Notes: generated by a model not told the origin, from the sequence alone. Shown: positions 52,409 through 60,016, numbered from the stretch's first letter. The stretch: 64,000 bases of DNA from HIMB114 sp008638005 (GCA_032681305.1 CP136340.1:310001-374000); one strand, 5' to 3'. A program made the numbers and translations.

Positions 52409-53137
52409 GTGATCCCACTTAAAGACGATAACCCTACTCACTCAACTCCCATTATCACTTATATTATCATTGGGATTTGTGTTGTTGTTTTTTTACTCGA
52501 ACTTTCATCCCCTTATTACAAAACTGGAGCGATCTTTTATTCTTGGGGAGTGATACCAGCGTCTTTAATTCATGGTGTGCCTATTCCAGATGAAATTTAC
52601 AGAGTGCCACCAACGGTCACTTTAATCACTTCGATGTTCATGCATGGAGGTTTCATGCATCTAATTGGTAACATGCTTTATATGTGGATCTTTGCCGATA
52701 ATATTGAAGATGAGATTGGAAAAGTAAAATTTATTATTTTTTATTTACTCTCAGGTATTGCCGCAGCTTTAACTCAAGTATTTTTAAATACAGAATCCAT
52801 GATCCCTATGGTGGGGGCTAGTGGTGCAATTGGTGGAGTCCTTGGGGCTTATATTGTGAACCATCCTCGTGCAAAAGTGTTAGTACTTATTCCCCTGGGT
52901 TTCTTTTCACAAATTGTAAAAATTCCAGCTATCTTTGTTCTTGGGATTTGGTTTATTCTTCAATTTGTAAACTCAGCTTTTACTAGCAGCACCGGTGGAG
53001 GTGTAGCTTATGGGGCTCATATTGGAGGATTTGTCTTTGGAGCCGTTGCTATTTTATTTTTTAATCGCAATGTGAAACGCAAAACAGCATCCAAAAAAAG
53101 GAGCATAAAAAGTAAAAATCCTTGGGATCAAAATTAA
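52409..53137 (+). CDS. rhomboid-family intramembrane serine protease
   Basis: 242 aa, six to seven membrane helices. Catalytic Ser in VGASGAIGGVLGAY (near 136-139) and the His in AYGAHIGGFVFGA (near 203); HGGFMHLIGNMLYMW is the oxyanion-region motif. Extended loop 1 and a Lys-rich C-tail. The start is GTG at 52409, flush with the aroC stop, so the two are coupled. The substrate is unknown. Confidence 0.92.
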   Translation: MIPLKDDNPTHSTPIITYIIIGICVVVFLLELSSPYYKTGAIFYSWGVIPASLIHGVPIPDEIYRVPPTVTLITSMFMHGGFMHLIGNMLYMWIFADNIEDEIGKVKFIIFYLLSGIAAALTQVFLNTESMIPMVGASGAIGGVLGAYIVNHPRAKVLVLIPLGFFSQIVKIPAIFVLGIWFILQFVNSAFTSSTGGGVAYGAHIGGFVFGAVAILFFNRNVKRKTASKKRSIKSKNPWDQN

Positions 53138-53149
53138 CCCATTTTGGGG
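53138..53149. promoter_or_regulatory. CCCATTTTGGGG site
   Basis: Near-perfect palindrome just after the rhomboid stop and before the zinc-ribbon gene. The same core recurs at 55489-55499 and 56354-56364, around the winged-helix regulator gene. A candidate operator for that regulator. Confidence 0.45.
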
Positions 53150-53194
53150 TGTGGGTAGATTGAATAGTTAGTCTTGAACAGGTTATTTAGCCTG

Positions 53195-53620
53195 ATGAAA
53201 TTCTTTAAATGCCCGTGTTGCTCAAAATTACACATTACCAGAGTAAACGGTATCGCATTTGAAAATACCTTTGCAACTCTTCAAGATTATACAATTAAAA
53301 AGAAATTAAAGTGTTCAAAGTGTCAAAATAATTTGATGGTTCTCGTTCATAATAAAAAAGGTGAGACTAAAATTATTTGGGATGAATATTACAGAATTTA
53401 TGATGATGCATTTCAAAAACAAGAACAATTGCAAATTAAAAAGGATCAAATTCTATCTTTAGAAGACAATAATGAAAAAGAAGAAGCTTTGAATAAAGTC
53501 TTAAAGGAAATGAGGGATCATCAAAACGAAGTTAACGTAAAGCAATCAAAACTGAGAATTAAAGCTAGAGTTACATCTCCAGACGCTTCAGCCGAAATAA
53601 CTGATCGACTTTCAATTTAA
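53195..53620 (+). CDS. hypothetical zinc-ribbon protein
   Basis: 141 aa from ATG at 53195 (MKFFKCPCC); a TTG at 53174 would add seven residues. Two Cys pairs, CPCC (about residues 6-9) and CSKC (about 40-43), should form a zinc ribbon. The C-terminal 80 residues are highly charged and probably coiled-coil (QKQEQLQIKKDQILSLEDN). I do not recognise the family; a nucleic-acid-binding or scaffold role is possible. It is preceded by the CCCATTTTGGGG site. Confidence 0.7.
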   Translation: MKFFKCPCCSKLHITRVNGIAFENTFATLQDYTIKKKLKCSKCQNNLMVLVHNKKGETKIIWDEYYRIYDDAFQKQEQLQIKKDQILSLEDNNEKEEALNKVLKEMRDHQNEVNVKQSKLRIKARVTSPDASAEITDRLSI

Positions 53621-53647
53621 TCATTCATATTAAAATTTAGTTTTTTT

Positions 53648-54880
53648 TTAATAACTTTTGGGAACATCAACTTTTTTTATCATTAAAATCCCAACCAAAA
53701 TTAAAATCGTAATAGATAAAAAGCCAAAATTTAAATTAGTAAAATAAGTAATAGACCCAATCATAATAGGACCAAGGATTGCAGTTGATCGCGATGCCAA
53801 AGTAAATAATCCAAAACCTTGCCCAAGATTATTTTCATTTACAAGATTAGTCATCATGACACGACTAGCGCTTTGAAGAGTTCCAAAGAAAAAAGCTCCA
53901 AACTGAAATATCAGTACAAATGATATTTTGTCCTGAAAAAATACAAGACATGGAATTGTTAGGAACACACAATATAGACAAAGCTGAATAACTTTTTTAC
54001 TTCCAACTTTGTCATTTAAAAAACCTCCCAACACTGCCCCTATTCCTTGGGTAATTGCCGTTAATAATACTAATTGAAGTAGTTCTTTAGCGCTAAGCCC
54101 TAAAACTGTGACCGTAAAGATTCCAACAGAAATTTGTATTGCAATAATAGCGTCGGCATAAAAAAGTCTTGCAACTAAAAATTTTCCAAGATTTGTTAGT
54201 TTTCTTTTGTTTAAAATTAAACTTATTAAAGGTTTAACGTTTCTTCTGCTTGTAGCCTTTCTTGGTTTGGAAAATTGAATGTATACAAATAGGGGTATTG
54301 AAAAAATTAAAAACCAAATTGCAACTAAAACAGGAGCAGCTCTGACATGTTCAAATTGTGATTTATCTAAATTTAAAAGAGTAGTCTCTGGTATAATGAA
54401 ATAATTATATAAAAATAAAATTAAAGGGATAATTAAAAAAAATCCTAATGCAAAACTCAAACCCGAGACAATACCTCTATTTTTTTTTTCAGAAAAATTA
54501 AATAAGTATGAATTATAAAACATCTGACTTAGCTCATAGAAAAAATTAGCGATAAAGAATATCGCTAAACATTTAAAAATATTGTTTTCCCCTGGACCAC
54601 AGGTCCATAAAAAAAAAGTAGAACCAATACAAAGTAATGTTGTAATATAAAAAAAATTTCTTCTTCCTTCTTTAATTTGATCGCTGATTGAACCTAATTT
54701 AATTCCAATAATTGACACCACAATTGCACAAAGTCCGACTGTCCATTGCCAATAAGCAGAGCCTAACTGCGCATTTCCTACAATTTGATTTGCAAAATAT
54801 GGAGCAAAAACCAAACTTATGATCAAGACTTGAAAAGGAGAATTGGCTACATCAAATAGCCCATAAACGTATTTTTTCAT
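53648..54880 (-). CDS. MFS transporter, UMF1 (Atg22-like) family
   Basis: 410 aa, twelve predicted membrane helices. The N-terminus YGLFDVANSPFQVLIISLVF matches UMF1 family proteins ('YDWANSAF' motif), and LGSISDQIKEGRRNFF is the loop 2-3 signature. The substrate is unknown. It lies eight bases after a winged-helix regulator, which probably controls it. Confidence 0.85.
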   Translation of the reverse strand: MKKYVYGLFDVANSPFQVLIISLVFAPYFANQIVGNAQLGSAYWQWTVGLCAIVVSIIGIKLGSISDQIKEGRRNFFYITTLLCIGSTFFLWTCGPGENNIFKCLAIFFIANFFYELSQMFYNSYLFNFSEKKNRGIVSGLSFALGFFLIIPLILFLYNYFIIPETTLLNLDKSQFEHVRAAPVLVAIWFLIFSIPLFVYIQFSKPRKATSRRNVKPLISLILNKRKLTNLGKFLVARLFYADAIIAIQISVGIFTVTVLGLSAKELLQLVLLTAITQGIGAVLGGFLNDKVGSKKVIQLCLYCVFLTIPCLVFFQDKISFVLIFQFGAFFFGTLQSASRVMMTNLVNENNLGQGFGLFTLASRSTAILGPIMIGSITYFTNLNFGFLSITILILVGILMIKKVDVPKSY

Positions 54881-54888
54881 AAAAAAAA

Positions 54889-55431
54889 TTATATTTTTTC
54901 TTTTATAAAATCATCAATTATACCAACACTATTCAATTGACGAATTAATGCTTTAAAACTTTTGACTGTTTTATTTGCAAATGGAGCATGAATTTTTAAA
55001 AAATCTTTACCAAGAATTATACCGTCAACTTTAGATTTTTTTAAAACACCTTTTTTTATTAAATTCTCAATTTTTCTTCTTGTTGTTTCTTCCGGCATTT
55101 CTAATACATTCGAGATACTGTTGATGCCTAGTTTTCGATTTTTTGATTGAAAAAACCCTACAGTTTGAGTTTGTTGAATTGGTTCTCTTAAACCGTCTAA
55201 ACTTACTATTTTTGTATCATTAATTTTTTGTGCCTCATAAATTCCATGCTGCATCACAACTACAATAATCATGAACGTATCAAAATCGACTTTGTAATCT
55301 TTTTTAATTCTTCTGTAATAATCGGTTAAAAAAACATGAAATGCATAAGCCGCCTTTGAAATGTCTCCGGATGGATTTTTTTGTTGCTCAACTAATACTT
55401 CTTTGCCTGTAAAGTCTTTCACTTCACTCAT
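54889..55431 (-). CDS. winged-helix transcriptional regulator (MarR-like, unclassified)
   Basis: 180 aa. The C-terminal half has a helix-turn-helix with wing: LGINSISNVLEMPEETTRRKIENLIKKGVLKK then DGIILGKDFL (quoted here in two parts: LGINSISNVLEMPEETTRRK and IENLIKKGVLKK). The N-terminal half (SKAAYAFHVFLTDYYRRIKK) is helical, with no known ligand domain that I recognise. GGAGG precedes the ATG. Three CCCATTTT units at a 20-bp period lie upstream, suggesting self-regulation. It is followed by the UMF1 transporter gene. Confidence 0.65.
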   Translation of the reverse strand: MSEVKDFTGKEVLVEQQKNPSGDISKAAYAFHVFLTDYYRRIKKDYKVDFDTFMIIVVVMQHGIYEAQKINDTKIVSLDGLREPIQQTQTVGFFQSKNRKLGINSISNVLEMPEETTRRKIENLIKKGVLKKSKVDGIILGKDFLKIHAPFANKTVKSFKALIRQLNSVGIIDDFIKEKI

Positions 55432-55471
55432 GTAAAATATTCCTCCTCTGGAACATATAATCGGTAAACTT

Positions 55472-55519
55472 AAAATGGGATTTTACAACCCAAAATGGGA
55501 AATTAAAACCTAAAATGGG
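55472..55519 (-). repeat. triple AAAATGGG repeat, 20-bp period, upstream of regulator
   Basis: aaaatggg occurs at 55472, 55492 and 55512, each 20 bases apart; the middle copy is part of CCCAAAATGGG. On the minus strand these read CCCATTTT, 41-88 bases before the regulator ATG. A helical-phase repeat of this kind is typical of an operator for a dimeric repressor. Confidence 0.6.
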
Positions 55520-55531
55520 TTTAATGTATTT

Positions 55532-56302
55532 TTAGAATTTGTAACCAATACTACCAACTAGAAATTCTTGATTTTGAGAGTCTAAAGTCGAGGAAATTGG
55601 ACCCTTTCCTATATTATCTACATATTTTACAGAAAGCTCTAAACGCTTTGTTATATCCATATCAAATCTTACGGATTTCACTCCACGTAAATTCACCCCT
55701 TCTGCATAACCAAGTTTTAAATGAATCGGATAATTAGCAAAACTTGTTAAATTTTTTTTATGAAACCTTAAATCAAATACTCTTTGTGAATGTCTTACTC
55801 CTGCTAATACAGCTCCATCGGACAATTCTTCTCTATAATCTCCGCTAACAAAAACATCTTTTGAAAAATATTGCTGTATCACCAAACCTAAATGAGAATT
55901 ATCAACTTGTTTTTTTGGATTTTCATCATGCCAAAGTATTTTTCCATAAGGATAAAAAATAGTTCCTTTTCTTTTATATAATAATCCTAATCTTTGATTA
56001 AACTCTGTGTTCATCGTTTCATCTCCAGAGGTCGTATCATTATAGTTAATAATATAATTAAAGCTTTTGACGGATAAGTTATCTGTTAATGGAATATTCA
56101 AGTGTAAATCTAAAGCGGGTCCTGGTCTCGTATCATCATACCTTGTACCAAGATCATCAACGAGAGTTGAAAAATAACGAATGCGGCCCTCCATTTCTAT
56201 ATTTCTGATTTCTGCAAATAAATTTGTGGAAAAAAACAAGATGATAATAACTAACCTTAAAATAACTGAAATCTTGGTTAATAAAAAACTATTAAGAAAC
56301 AT
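55532..56302 (-). CDS. outer-membrane beta-barrel protein, paralog 1
   Basis: 256 aa. An N-terminal signal (hydrophobic 10-30, ending LFAE) is followed by alternating beta-strand pattern ending in GSIGYKF, a C-terminal Phe typical of outer-membrane barrels. VDDLGTRYDDTRPGPALDLHL, PYGKI and NSHLGL recur in the neighbouring paralog (VDDLG, RPG, PYGKM, NSHAGL). Unknown function; a small porin-like protein is likely. Strand ends such as SVKYVDNIGKGP are mirrored in paralog 2 (AIKYLDNDGKGA). Confidence 0.7.
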   Translation of the reverse strand: MFLNSFLLTKISVILRLVIIILFFSTNLFAEIRNIEMEGRIRYFSTLVDDLGTRYDDTRPGPALDLHLNIPLTDNLSVKSFNYIINYNDTTSGDETMNTEFNQRLGLLYKRKGTIFYPYGKILWHDENPKKQVDNSHLGLVIQQYFSKDVFVSGDYREELSDGAVLAGVRHSQRVFDLRFHKKNLTSFANYPIHLKLGYAEGVNLRGVKSVRFDMDITKRLELSVKYVDNIGKGPISSTLDSQNQEFLVGSIGYKF

Positions 56303-56353
56303 CTCTTTTTAAGACTAATCCAATCTCAGATTGTTATACACATCATTTGATAA

Positions 56354-56365
56354 CCATTTTGGGGA
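56354..56365. promoter_or_regulatory. CCATTTTGGGGA site
   Basis: Third occurrence of the CCCATTTTGGGG-type core, upstream of barrel paralog 1 and touching the phased-repeat element. Supports a link between the winged-helix regulator and the barrel genes. Confidence 0.4.
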
Positions 56366-56417
56366 TGTTCTCGTTTTGATTCTGTTTTGATTCCAATTTG
56401 ATTCAAAAATACAACCT
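56364..56417 (+). repeat. 54-bp phased-repeat element, copy B
   Basis: gatgttc, then GATTC at 56378, 56389 and 56400 (exact 11-bp period, with GTTC at 56367 as a fourth unit), then aaaatacaacct. 41 of 54 positions match copy A at 19509-19562 without gaps. It lies between two beta-barrel genes; in this copy its orientation is opposite to the neighbouring gene. Function unknown. Confidence 0.7.
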
Positions 56418-56436
56418 GAGAAGGTGTTGTGAGTAA

Positions 56437-57210
56437 CTAGAAACGATAACCAATCTCAGAGATTAAATATTTTCTATTCTCATCAATATTATTTGATCCA
56501 AAAGCACCTTTGCCATCATTATCTAAATATTTGATCGCAAACTCTATTTTATCAGTAAGCTGGTTTGAAAACTTGATTAACTTGGTTCCTCTGACACTTT
56601 GAACCTCGGTGTAACCTAATTTTAAATCCCAACTTGAATTTAGAAATTGTTTTTTATTATAATAAAGACCAAAGACGTTTTGATAGACTCTGTTGCTTCC
56701 AATCTTTGATCCTTTAGAAAGTTCATCTCTATAATCTAAAGTCAGACCAGATTGATTAAATTTTTTTGTAACCGATAAACCTGCATGAGAGTTATCGGAT
56801 TGTTTGGCAGGATTTTTGTCATAGTTAATCATCTTACCATAAGGTGAGATGATGAAACTGTTAAAGGTAAAATCAATGGCTAACTTTTGGTTAAACTTAA
56901 AATTATAAGTTTTTTCATCTTGAAACTCATCTTCACCTTCTGAAATATAATTTAAACTTTTGATTTTAACATTCTCCGCTAAGGGATAAAAAAAATGAAG
57001 CTGTAAATTAAGTCCAGGTCTTGAGCTATTGTAATTATAACCAAGATCATCAACGTGAGTGGTATAATATTTTAGTTTTTGAACTGTTGTCAGTTCACTC
57101 GCAAGTGTTGAGTTGGTAAGAAGAATGAAAAGTGAAAAACTACTTAATAATTTTGATATCGTCTTTGTTAAAGAATACGTTTTCAATTTTACTGACAATC
57201 TGTTTGGCAT
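56437..57210 (-). CDS. outer-membrane beta-barrel protein, paralog 2
   Basis: 257 aa from ATG at 57210 (MPNRLSV); TTG at 57186 (MKTYSLTK after conversion) gives a cleaner signal peptide and is an alternative start. Either way it overlaps the 3' end of dxs by tens of bases. The signal ends TLASELTT. The mature part parallels paralog 1: VDDLGYNYNSSRPG, PYGKMINYDKNPAKQSDNS, and ends SEIGYRF. Probably a tandem duplicate, now clearly diverged. Confidence 0.7.
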   Translation of the reverse strand: MPNRLSVKLKTYSLTKTISKLLSSFSLFILLTNSTLASELTTVQKLKYYTTHVDDLGYNYNSSRPGLNLQLHFFYPLAENVKIKSLNYISEGEDEFQDEKTYNFKFNQKLAIDFTFNSFIISPYGKMINYDKNPAKQSDNSHAGLSVTKKFNQSGLTLDYRDELSKGSKIGSNRVYQNVFGLYYNKKQFLNSSWDLKLGYTEVQSVRGTKLIKFSNQLTDKIEFAIKYLDNDGKGAFGSNNIDENRKYLISEIGYRF

Positions 57211-59050
57211 TAAGTCCTGCAATATCATACATCTTATCAGGTGCATCTTGATCAATAAATAAGTCAGGAAGTATCAGTGATCTAAATTTCAAGCCTCGAT
57301 CAAACACCCCTTTTTCAGACAATAAATGAGAAACATGCGATCCAAACCCACCAATAGACCCTTCTTCAATGGTTAACATCATTTCATGTTCTCTAGCACA
57401 TCTTAAAATTAAATCTTGGTCTAAGGGTTTTGCAAATCTTGCATCAACAAGGGTTGTGCTTATGCCTTTTGGATCAAGAAGTTTTGCGGCGGTTTTACAT
57501 TCATCCAATCTTGCCCCAAAATTTAAAATACAAACCGTCGATCCTTCTTGAACAACTCTTCCTTTTCCAATCTCTAACGTCTCATCAATACCTGGTAAAT
57601 CTAAACCAAAACCATTTCCTCTTGGATACCTAAAAGCGGAAGGTCTATCGTTGATATGAACTGAAGTGTTGACCATCCTTACTAGTTCAGCTTCATCACT
57701 TGCTGCCATGACAATAAAATTAGGTAACGTTGATAGATAAGTTATATCAAATGCACCTGCATGAGTTGGACCATCGGCACCAACTAGTCCTGCTCTATCA
57801 ATTGCAAATCGAACAGGTAGTTTTTGAATAGCAACATCATGAACGACTTGGTCATAAGCTCGTTGTAAAAAAGTTGAGTAGATTGCAGCGAACGGTTTAT
57901 AGCCTTCTGTAGCAAGTCCAGCTGCAAACGTAACAGCATGCTGTTCCGCAATCCCTACATCAAAGGTTCGTTTTGGAAATTTGTTTTGAAAGATATTTAC
58001 ACCGGTACCCGATGGCATGGCAGCTGTGATGGTTACAATTTTACTATCACGCTCTGCATGCTTAGTTAACGTTTCACCAAAAACTTGAGTGTATGAGGGG
58101 ATATTTGATTTTGATTTTGTCTGTTCACCGGTTTCAACATTAAACTTCGTAACCCCGTGGTATCTATCCTTTGAATCTTCTGCAAATTTGTAACCTTTTC
58201 CTTTTTGGGTAACGGCATGAATTAAAAAAGGGCCTTGGTGTTTAGAGTTTTTTACATTTTCTAAAACGGGAAGGAGGTGGTCAAAGTTGTGTCCATCAAC
58301 GCTTCCAACATAAAAAAAACCCATTTCTTCAAATAAAGTTCCTCCAACGGCAAGTCCTCTTAAATATTCTTCTGCTTGTCCAATTCCTTTTTTCAAAGAC
58401 TTTGGAAACTTGTTTGCTAATTTTTTAAAAAATTCTCTAAATCCAATATATTTTTTTCCAGATAACAGTTTTGCCAGGTATGAACTCATTGCGCCTACGG
58501 GTGGTGCAATGGACATATCGTTATCATTTAAAATTACGATTAATCTAGAATCCATCGATCCTGCATTGTTCATCGCTTCATAAGCCATTCCCGCGCTCAT
58601 GGCGCCATCACCAATAACAGAAATAATACTATTTGTTTTTCCATCTAAATCTCTTGCAACCGACATTCCAAGGCCTGCTGAAATTGAAGTTGAACTATGT
58701 GCCGCTCCAAAAGGATCATATTCACTTTCACTTCTTTTGGTAAAACCAGATAATCCTCCTCCTTGTCTTAAAGTTCGGATACGGTCACGTCTTCCTGTAA
58801 TAATTTTATGAGGATAAGCTTGGTGTCCAACATCCCAAATCAATCTGTCTTTTGGAGTGTCAAAAATATAATGAATAGCTAAAGTCAGTTCCACCACACC
58901 AAGGCCTGCTCCAAGATGACCTCCGGTGACGGATACCGCATCAATCATTTCTTCTCTTAATTCTTTAGCTAAAGAGACCAGGTCTTGTTTTTCAAGTGAC
59001 CTTAAATCATGCGGAAAATTAATTTTATCCAGTAAAGGTGTTTTGGACAT
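57140..59050 (-). CDS. dxs: 1-deoxy-D-xylulose-5-phosphate synthase
   Basis: First enzyme of the MEP isoprenoid pathway. 636 aa transketolase-family TPP enzyme. GDGAMSAGMAYEAMNNAG (TPP/Mg site, near 151-168), then DRAGLVGADGPTHAGAFD (near 417). Full length. It lies next to proteorhodopsin and opposite the carotenoid operon, so it probably boosts precursor supply for retinal. The 3' end is overlapped by the barrel gene. Confidence 0.96.
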   Translation of the reverse strand: MSKTPLLDKINFPHDLRSLEKQDLVSLAKELREEMIDAVSVTGGHLGAGLGVVELTLAIHYIFDTPKDRLIWDVGHQAYPHKIITGRRDRIRTLRQGGGLSGFTKRSESEYDPFGAAHSSTSISAGLGMSVARDLDGKTNSIISVIGDGAMSAGMAYEAMNNAGSMDSRLIVILNDNDMSIAPPVGAMSSYLAKLLSGKKYIGFREFFKKLANKFPKSLKKGIGQAEEYLRGLAVGGTLFEEMGFFYVGSVDGHNFDHLLPVLENVKNSKHQGPFLIHAVTQKGKGYKFAEDSKDRYHGVTKFNVETGEQTKSKSNIPSYTQVFGETLTKHAERDSKIVTITAAMPSGTGVNIFQNKFPKRTFDVGIAEQHAVTFAAGLATEGYKPFAAIYSTFLQRAYDQVVHDVAIQKLPVRFAIDRAGLVGADGPTHAGAFDITYLSTLPNFIVMAASDEAELVRMVNTSVHINDRPSAFRYPRGNGFGLDLPGIDETLEIGKGRVVQEGSTVCILNFGARLDECKTAAKLLDPKGISTTLVDARFAKPLDQDLILRCAREHEMMLTIEEGSIGGFGSHVSHLLSEKGVFDRGLKFRSLILPDLFIDQDAPDKMYDIAGLNAKQIVSKIENVFFNKDDIKIIK

Positions 59051-59096
59051 GGGGTTATTTTAACGGATAAAAAAATTATTGGAATAAATAAAAAAA

Positions 59097-59118
59097 AAGG
59101 CCCGCCGAAGCGGGCCTT
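59097..59118 (-). terminator. rho-independent terminator after proteorhodopsin
   Basis: A nine-base perfect stem, aaggcccgc/gcgggcctt, closes a TTCG loop on the minus strand and is followed by a T-run of eight. It stops proteorhodopsin transcription before dxs, so dxs needs its own promoter. The strongest terminator in the window. Confidence 0.95.
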
Positions 59119-59140
59119 AATTTAAGCTCTAAGTCTTATA

Positions 59141-59842
59141 TTACTTCGCTGACGCAGGAGTAAGTGACTTAGCTGTATGCCAGATCACTAAACCAAAGAT
59201 CAACTTGTTAATAAAGTCTGCTAAGTTGTAAATGATGTTTAATGAAACTTCATCTGCTGAACCTGTCATATATCCAAACATATAACCTAATGGATATACT
59301 GCCCAACCGATCGTTACGATCCATTTACAGAATTCGAAACAGCTCGCTGCAGCGCCTTTTAATTTTTTCGCTTCTTGACCTGCTTCACCAGCAAATACTT
59401 CATAAAGGATGTAAATCCATCCAGCCATACCAATGATGAAACCTAAGTTGACGCCGATATATCCAGCCTCACCTAAGTAACCACCGATAAGCATGATTAA
59501 AGTACCGACTAATAGTCTCCAGAAAATACCACCTGATACTTTCTTCACCGCTGAAAGAATGAAATAGAATTCAATCATCAGTAACGGCACAGTTAGTAAC
59601 CAGTCTATATATCTAAATACGGTTGGTGAAGTACCTGTAGCTACCCACATATCTCTCATGTACATGTAATGCACGAATGCAATACCTGTTACTAGACCAG
59701 ATAGAGTAACTGAAGTTCTCCAAGATGCTTTCACTGAATTTCTTTCGATGAAGAAAAATACAGTGGCAGCTAACATTGTCATTGAAATCAACCAGAAAGT
59801 AACTCCTGTGAAATCATTTGACGCTAGTACTACGTTTTTCAT
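59141..59842 (-). CDS. proteorhodopsin (light-driven proton pump, green-tuned)
   Basis: 233 aa from ATG at 59842, chosen for the AAGGAG just upstream. Seven helices. By alignment to the SAR86 protein: Schiff-base Lys = K213 (FINKLIFG), counterion = D80 in RYIDW, donor = E91, H58 = His75, D209 = Asp227. D80/T84/E91 gives the D-T-E proton-pump pattern, and L88 (position 105) indicates green absorption. The retinal pathway genes lie next to it. Monocistronic, with a terminator downstream and a structured leader upstream. Confidence 0.97.
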   Translation of the reverse strand: MKNVVLASNDFTGVTFWLISMTMLAATVFFFIERNSVKASWRTSVTLSGLVTGIAFVHYMYMRDMWVATGTSPTVFRYIDWLLTVPLLMIEFYFILSAVKKVSGGIFWRLLVGTLIMLIGGYLGEAGYIGVNLGFIIGMAGWIYILYEVFAGEAGQEAKKLKGAAASCFEFCKWIVTIGWAVYPLGYMFGYMTGSADEVSLNIIYNLADFINKLIFGLVIWHTAKSLTPASAK

Positions 59843-59850
59843 ATTTCTCC

Positions 59851-59870
59851 TTTTTTGTTTAAACAAAAAA
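59851..59870 (-). promoter_or_regulatory. perfect 20-bp palindrome next to the proteorhodopsin ribosome-binding site
   Basis: ttttttgtttaaacaaaaaa is a perfect inverted repeat; its end touches the AAGGAG Shine-Dalgarno. As RNA it could fold on itself, or its U-run could serve as the tail of the hairpin just upstream. See findings. Confidence 0.6.
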
Positions 59871-59895
59871 AGCGAAGCCTTGTGGGATTCGCTTT
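59869..59895 (-). other. terminator-like hairpin in the proteorhodopsin leader
   Basis: On the minus strand AAAGCGAA and TTCGCTTT (8 bp) enclose an 11-base loop and are followed by a run of seven T. It lies between the probable promoter and the start codon, so it may be an attenuator or a 5' stabilising stem. No upstream gene on this strand needs a terminator here. Confidence 0.65.
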
Positions 59896-59906
59896 AGATG
59901 CGGCAA

Positions 59907-59935
59907 TTTATACTTATATTTGCTCCGAAAAAAAG
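59907..59935 (-). promoter_or_regulatory. candidate proteorhodopsin promoter
   Basis: TATAAA on the minus strand (59912-59907) with a T-rich -35 region 17 bases upstream. A start just after it would place the leader hairpin at the very 5' end of the mRNA. The -35 is poor. Confidence 0.35.
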
Positions 59936-59957
59936 CTTTAAAACCCTCTTTTTGATA

Positions 59958-60001
59958 AAAAAATGCATTTTTTCCTTAATAAATGCAACTTTTAATATAC
60001 T
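59958..60001 (+). promoter_or_regulatory. crtI promoter region with ATGCAT palindrome
   Basis: A 16-bp palindrome (aaaaaatgcatttttt, 59958-59973) and a second aaatgca at 59981, 20 bases from the first. TATACT at 59996-60001 fits a -10 element, leaving a leader of about eight bases before the crtI ATG. Possible shared operator for the divergent crt and rhodopsin genes. Confidence 0.45.
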
Positions 60002-60016
60002 TTTTCCGGCATCTGC

